From positions 1 to 7,540 of the forward strand of contig JAJAZJ010000064.1 of assembly GCA_026785795.1 (NCBI GenBank): 7,540 bases of DNA, written 5' to 3'. Positions 3,833 through 7,540 of the stretch are shown here, one piece after another; position 1 is the first letter of the stretch; every line of letters starts with the position of its first letter. The stretch comes from Pseudoxanthomonas sp. Lineage in GTDB: Bacteria > Pseudomonadota > Gammaproteobacteria > Xanthomonadales > Xanthomonadaceae. Below the pieces are notes generated by a model. It did not search any database, had not been told where the DNA came from, and was given only the letters and a program-made list of their open reading frames with translations. The position numbers and the translations under genes were made by a program.

Positions 3833-5322
3833 TGTCCGAGGAAATCCTGGTCAACGTGACCCCGCGCGAAACGCGCGTTGCGGTCGTGGAAAACGGCATG
3901 CTGCAGGAACTGCACATCGAGCGCGGCTGGCGCCGGGGTGTAGTGGGCAACATCTACAAGGGCAAGGTGCAGCGGGTGATGCCCGGCATGCAGGCGGCGT
4001 TCGTCGACGTGGGTTTGGACCGTGCTGCATTCCTGCACGCCGGCGACGTGGTGCGCAGCGCGACGCCTGCCAATGGCGACGACCTGGACCTCCCGCCGCC
4101 CACGCCTGCCGCCGCCACGCCGATCCTGGATCTGCTGCGCGACGGCCAGGACATCGTGGTCCAGGTAGTCAAGGACCCGATCGGCAGCAAGGGCGCGCGC
4201 CTCACCACCCAGATCAGCATCCCCTCGCGCTACATGGTGCTGCTGCCGCAGTCGAAGGTGATCGGTGTTTCGGCGCGGATCGAGGATGAAACCGAACGCC
4301 AGCGGCTCAAGTCGCTGGTCAGTGACCTCGCGGAAACGCACGGCGGACATGGCTACATCGTGCGCACCAATGCAGAAGGCCAGTCCGCCGAGGCGCTGGC
4401 CGATGACATCGCCTACCTCTCGCGGGTCTGGAACCTGATTGAGCAGCGCAGCCGCGACGCCGCGGTGGGCACCTGCATCTACGAGGACCTGACCCTGCCG
4501 CTGCGTGCGGTTCGCGACCTGATGCGTCGCGACGTGGAGAAAGTTAAGGTGGATTCGCGCGAGACCTGCGAACGCCTGCAGGCGTTTGCCGCCAAGTACA
4601 TGCCGGTACTGGCCGAACGCATAGAACACTATGCGGGCGAGCGCCCGATCTTCGACCTGTACGGCGTGGAGGACGAGATTAGCCGCGCGCTGGAGAAGCA
4701 GGTACCGCTGAAGTCCGGCGGCTACCTGGTCATCGACCAGACCGAGGCCATGACCACCATCGATGTGAATACCGGCTCGTTCCTGGGCCAGCGCAACCTG
4801 GAGGAAACCGTCTACCGCACCAACCTGGAGGCCGCGCAATCGGTTGCGCGGCAGCTGCGGCTGCGCAACCTGGGCGGGATCATCATCATCGATTTCATCG
4901 ACATGAACGACTCCGAACATCGACGCCAGGTGCTGCGCACGCTGGAGAAGGCGCTGTCCCGCGACCACGCCAAGACCACGGTGTACGAGTTCTCGCCACT
5001 GGGGCTGGTGGAGATGACCCGCAAGCGCACGGTGGAAAGCCTGGAGCGGCAGCTGTCCGAGTCCTGCCCTGAATGCAGTGGACGCGGCACGATCAAGACC
5101 ACCGAGACCGTGACCTACGAAATTTTCCGCGAGATCACCCGCGCCGTGCGCCAGTTCGACGCGGCAAGGCTGCTGGTGATCGCCTCGCCCGCGGTGGTGG
5201 CGCGGATTACCGACGAGGAATCGCCGGCGGTGGCTGAACTGGAGGAGTTCCTGGGCAAGTCGATCCGCTTCCAGGCGGACGAACAATACCTGCAGGAACA
5301 GTTTGATGTGGTCCTGCTTTGA
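3832..5322 (+). CDS. rng: Ribonuclease G
   Basis: A 496-residue cytoplasmic endoribonuclease of the RNase E/G family. In E. coli it matures the 5' end of 16S rRNA and helps mRNA decay, preferring 5'-monophosphate substrates. Domain order: an S1 RNA-binding domain at about 36-125 (NIYKGKVQRVMPGMQAAFVDVG), the 5'-sensor/RNase H-like region (PLGSKGARLTT-like KDPIGSKGARLTTQISIPSR at 115-133), then the DNase I-like catalytic part. Asp311 (TIDVNTGSF) and Asp354 (IIIIDFIDM) are 43 residues apart, as are Asp303 and Asp346 of E. coli RNase E. The zinc-link pair is Cys412/Cys415 in CPECSGRG. The end, QYLQEQFDVVLL, is the normal RNase G end; there is no RNase E scaffold tail. The ATG lies in a TGATG overlap with maf, so translation is probably coupled; an in-frame GTG one codon earlier is possible but unneeded. 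Confidence 0.96.
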   Translation: MSEEILVNVTPRETRVAVVENGMLQELHIERGWRRGVVGNIYKGKVQRVMPGMQAAFVDVGLDRAAFLHAGDVVRSATPANGDDLDLPPPTPAAATPILDLLRDGQDIVVQVVKDPIGSKGARLTTQISIPSRYMVLLPQSKVIGVSARIEDETERQRLKSLVSDLAETHGGHGYIVRTNAEGQSAEALADDIAYLSRVWNLIEQRSRDAAVGTCIYEDLTLPLRAVRDLMRRDVEKVKVDSRETCERLQAFAAKYMPVLAERIEHYAGERPIFDLYGVEDEISRALEKQVPLKSGGYLVIDQTEAMTTIDVNTGSFLGQRNLEETVYRTNLEAAQSVARQLRLRNLGGIIIIDFIDMNDSEHRRQVLRTLEKALSRDHAKTTVYEFSPLGLVEMTRKRTVESLERQLSESCPECSGRGTIKTTETVTYEIFREITRAVRQFDAARLLVIASPAVVARITDEESPAVAELEEFLGKSIRFQADEQYLQEQFDVVLL

Positions 5323-5371
5323 ACATGGCGCCGGTGCATCCGTCCATCCGCGGTGGCTGGCAGGGCCCGCA

Positions 5372-5419
5372 ATGACCATGCCGGGACTGTGGGTCGCGGT
5401 TGCGTGCGCGTTGCATTGA
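5372..5419 (+). CDS. Possible 15-codon leader ORF before yhdP
   Basis: ATG at 5372 reads MTMPGLWVAVACALH and stops at TGA 5417-5419, which overlaps the yhdP ATG as TGATG. An AGGG lies 7 bases before the ATG. Because yhdP has no clear ribosome binding site of its own, this short frame could deliver ribosomes to it by re-initiation. It is equally possible that it arises by chance in a GC-rich gap. Confidence 0.2.
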   Translation: MTMPGLWVAVACALH

Positions 5420-7540
5420 TGCACACCCCCTTCAAACGCCGACTCAGGCTGGCCCGCCGCGGCGCCTGGTACCTGCTGGCCCTGGCGCTGGTGTGCAGCG
5501 CGCTCGTCGTGGGGATGCTCAGCCAGGCACTGCCGCTGGCCGAGCGTCATCCGGACCGGATTGCGGCGTGGCTGAGCCGCAATGCAGGCCAGCCAGTGGC
5601 GTTCGACGGTGTCAGCACCCAGTGGACCCGGCGCGGACCGCTGCTGCGCCTGGATGGACTGCGCATGGGTGCGGGCCCGGATCCGCTGCAGATCGGCAAC
5701 GCCGAAGTGCTGGTGTCCATGTACGCGGGGCTGTTGCCCGACCGCTCGCTTACCGAGCTGCGCTTGCGGGGGCTTTCATTGACCCTGCTGCGCGCCGAGG
5801 ACGGGACCTGGTCGGTGCAGGGCCTGCCGGTACGGGCTGGATTCGACCCGCTCGACAGCCTGCAGGCACTGGGCGAGCTGCAGGTCATCAACGGCAAGCT
5901 GCAGGTGCTGGCGCCGGATCTGGGTTGGGACATCCAGCTGCCGCAGATCGATCTCCGTTTGCGCGTGGACGGCGAGCGTGTGCGGGTGGGCGCGCGTGCC
6001 AGCGCCCGTTCGGCAGGCGCGCCGATCAACGTGGCATTCGATTTCAACCGCGGCAGCGGCGACGGGCGCGGATATGTGGATGCAAGCCGCCTGGACCTGG
6101 GCGCTTGGGGCGCCCTGCCTGGCATCGCCGGCGTCACTGCCGCTGCGGGCACTGGCCGCGTGCAGGCGTGGACGGAGCTGCAGGGCCATCGCATCGTGAG
6201 CGTGACTTCGCACCTTGCCCTGCAGGACCTGGAGTTACGCGGTGCGCCTTTGGCAGGCATGAAGGATCTGCCTGGTGTCGGATTCGAGCAGGTCGATGCA
6301 CGCCTGCGCTGGCGCACCACCAAGGTTGGATGGCGGCTGGACGCACCGCGCCTGCGCATGGGAAGCCAAGCCAGCCCGCAGGTACTCGATGGTCTGGTGC
6401 TTGCGGGTGGCCGCGAATATGCCCTGCTGGCCGACAAGATCGACGCCGCGCCGCTGCTGGCCGTCGCGGCCTTGAGCGACCGGCTGCAGCCAGGGTTGCG
6501 GCAGTGGATGCTGCAGGCCAAGCCTGGGGTAAAGCTGGCCGGGGTGGCGGCGGCAGCCCGACGCAACGGCCCGCTGCACGCCGAAGGACGCATCGAACAG
6601 GTCACTTTCCTGGCGGTGGGCAAGTCGCCGGGGCTGAGCGGGCTTGCCGGTAAATTCACCGGCGATGCGGAGGGTTTCGCGCTGCGCCTGGACCCTTCCA
6701 CGCCGCTGCGTTTCGATTGGCCTGGCAGGTTCCGCACGGCGCATGAGGTCACCGTTGACGGCGAGCTGGCGGGCTGGCGCGAAGGTCCGGGCCTGCATGT
6801 CGGCAGTTCCGGGCTGCACGTGCGCGGCAAGGAGCTTGGCGTGCATGCGCGCGGTGCCCTGTGGTTCCAGGGCGACGGCACGCGCCCGCGCATGGACCTG
6901 GCTGCGCGGGTGGACGACGCGCCGGTGACTGCGGCGAAGGGATTCTGGGTGCAGGGCAAGATGCCCAAGGCCGCGATCGACTGGCTGGATCAGGCATTGT
7001 TGGGCGGCAAGCTGCGTGATGGCCGGGCGATCGTGTCAGGTGACCTGGACGATTGGCCTTTCCTGCAGCAAAACGGGCGTTTTGAAGCCAGCGCAAGGAT
7101 CGAGGACGGGCGCATAAAATTCAACCGGGAATGGCCGCCTTTGGAAAACCTGAGCGCAGGCGTCGCGTTCCTCGGGAACGGGTTTTCCGTCAGTGGTGAC
7201 GGGGAACTCGCGGGCGTGAATGTCGACCAGCTCAAGGCCAACATCCCGGACTTTGCCAAGGCAGAGTTGGACGTTGAAGCCAGCGGCGGGACGGACGCCG
7301 CCAGGTTGCTGGAGCTGCTGCGGCAGAGCCCGCTGCAGAAGACCCACGGCGAGACCCTGCAGAACCTGAGTGCCAGCGGTCCGGCACAAGCCACCTATCA
7401 GCTGTTCCTGCCCATGCGCAAACAGGATGCAGGCAAGCGCAGGATGCAGGGCACCGTCAGCCTGCGCAACGCAAGGCTTGCGGACAAGCGCTGGAACCTG
7501 GCCTTTGATCGGGTCAGCGGCAGCGCTGATTTCAACGACA
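5419..7540 (+). CDS. yhdP: YhdP-family AsmA-like envelope protein, 5' part
   Basis: Open without a stop from ATG 5419 to the window edge: 707 codons of a family usually near 1250-1300 residues, so roughly the last 45% lies outside. Residues 1-15 are basic, about 16-36 form one membrane anchor (AWYLLALALVCSALVVGML), and the rest is periplasmic. AERHPDRIAAWLSRNAGQPV then VSTQWTRRGPLLRLDGL (about 41-81) is the conserved opening of this family (DUF3971/TIGR02099 and AsmA-like). Long beta-strand-rich repeats follow, fitting the elongated groove of AsmA/TamB-like bridges. E. coli YhdP, with TamB and YdbH, moves phospholipids from the inner to the outer membrane. The frame is already open from the rng stop, so GTG 5353, 5389 or 5404 could also start it; ATG 5419 gives the most family-like N-terminus. 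It lies 96 bp after rng, the same order as E. coli rng-yhdP. Confidence 0.92.
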   Translation, partial: MHTPFKRRLRLARRGAWYLLALALVCSALVVGMLSQALPLAERHPDRIAAWLSRNAGQPVAFDGVSTQWTRRGPLLRLDGLRMGAGPDPLQIGNAEVLVSMYAGLLPDRSLTELRLRGLSLTLLRAEDGTWSVQGLPVRAGFDPLDSLQALGELQVINGKLQVLAPDLGWDIQLPQIDLRLRVDGERVRVGARASARSAGAPINVAFDFNRGSGDGRGYVDASRLDLGAWGALPGIAGVTAAAGTGRVQAWTELQGHRIVSVTSHLALQDLELRGAPLAGMKDLPGVGFEQVDARLRWRTTKVGWRLDAPRLRMGSQASPQVLDGLVLAGGREYALLADKIDAAPLLAVAALSDRLQPGLRQWMLQAKPGVKLAGVAAAARRNGPLHAEGRIEQVTFLAVGKSPGLSGLAGKFTGDAEGFALRLDPSTPLRFDWPGRFRTAHEVTVDGELAGWREGPGLHVGSSGLHVRGKELGVHARGALWFQGDGTRPRMDLAARVDDAPVTAAKGFWVQGKMPKAAIDWLDQALLGGKLRDGRAIVSGDLDDWPFLQQNGRFEASARIEDGRIKFNREWPPLENLSAGVAFLGNGFSVSGDGELAGVNVDQLKANIPDFAKAELDVEASGGTDAARLLELLRQSPLQKTHGETLQNLSASGPAQATYQLFLPMRKQDAGKRRMQGTVSLRNARLADKRWNLAFDRVSGSADFND

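Noticed and set aside
3763..5550. A 595-codon open frame on the minus strand
   Set aside because: It lies antisense to rng, which has every catalytic motif of RNase G. The composition (rich in H, R, Q, A) is that of a GC-rich shadow frame and no family is recognisable.
5547..6968. A 473-codon open frame on the minus strand and a 417-codon plus-strand frame at 5400-6653
   Set aside because: Both overlap yhdP, whose frame is open to the window edge and has a membrane anchor and family motifs. The overlapping frames are rich in R, P, A and S with no domain.

Overview
The window looks like a piece of a high-GC gammaproteobacterial chromosome, most likely Xanthomonadaceae (Stenotrophomonas, Pseudoxanthomonas or Xanthomonas-like). 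The evidence is the strong G/C bias at third codon positions, the maf-rng-yhdP gene order, and extragenic palindromes of the GTAGGAGCG type. This placement comes from recognising protein families and gene order; no database search was possible.

Layout. (1) Positions 1-137 hold two REP-like palindromes and a strong hairpin that probably terminates the next gene. (2) Positions 146-802 (minus) encode a small TonB-family protein with one N-terminal membrane anchor and a C-terminal TonB domain, preceded by an excellent ribosome binding site. (3) Positions about 803-2371 contain no intact gene. This stretch is a 'gene graveyard': two ungapped 115-bp direct repeats, a REP palindrome, a sliver of an RHS/YD-repeat gene, the last 22 codons of an unidentified gene followed by its terminator, and the two ends of a REP-associated tyrosine transposase (RAYT) gene still bracketed by inverted REP termini. 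Two copies of a second REP-pair element (ends GTAGCCCGGGTAAG) sit exactly at the broken edges: one replaces the middle of the RAYT gene, the other joins the RHS sliver to the unknown gene tail. (4) Positions 2372-3106 (minus) encode an exported SIMPL (DUF541) protein. (5) From 3266 to the window end a plus-strand cluster runs maf (nucleotide pyrophosphatase), rng (ribonuclease G) and a 5' part of yhdP (large AsmA-like envelope protein).

How the parts relate. maf and rng overlap by one base (TGATG) and must be co-transcribed. yhdP follows rng after 96 bp in the same order as in Escherichia coli (yhdE-rng-yhdP-tldD), so the three are probably one housekeeping operon. The TonB-like and SIMPL genes both read leftward, away from that operon, but lie about 1.6 kb apart with the remnant region between them, so they are probably independent units.

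I found no intact new defence, toxin or mobile system. The most interesting part is 1090-2329, where transposase remnants and several REP families record successive insertions and deletions.
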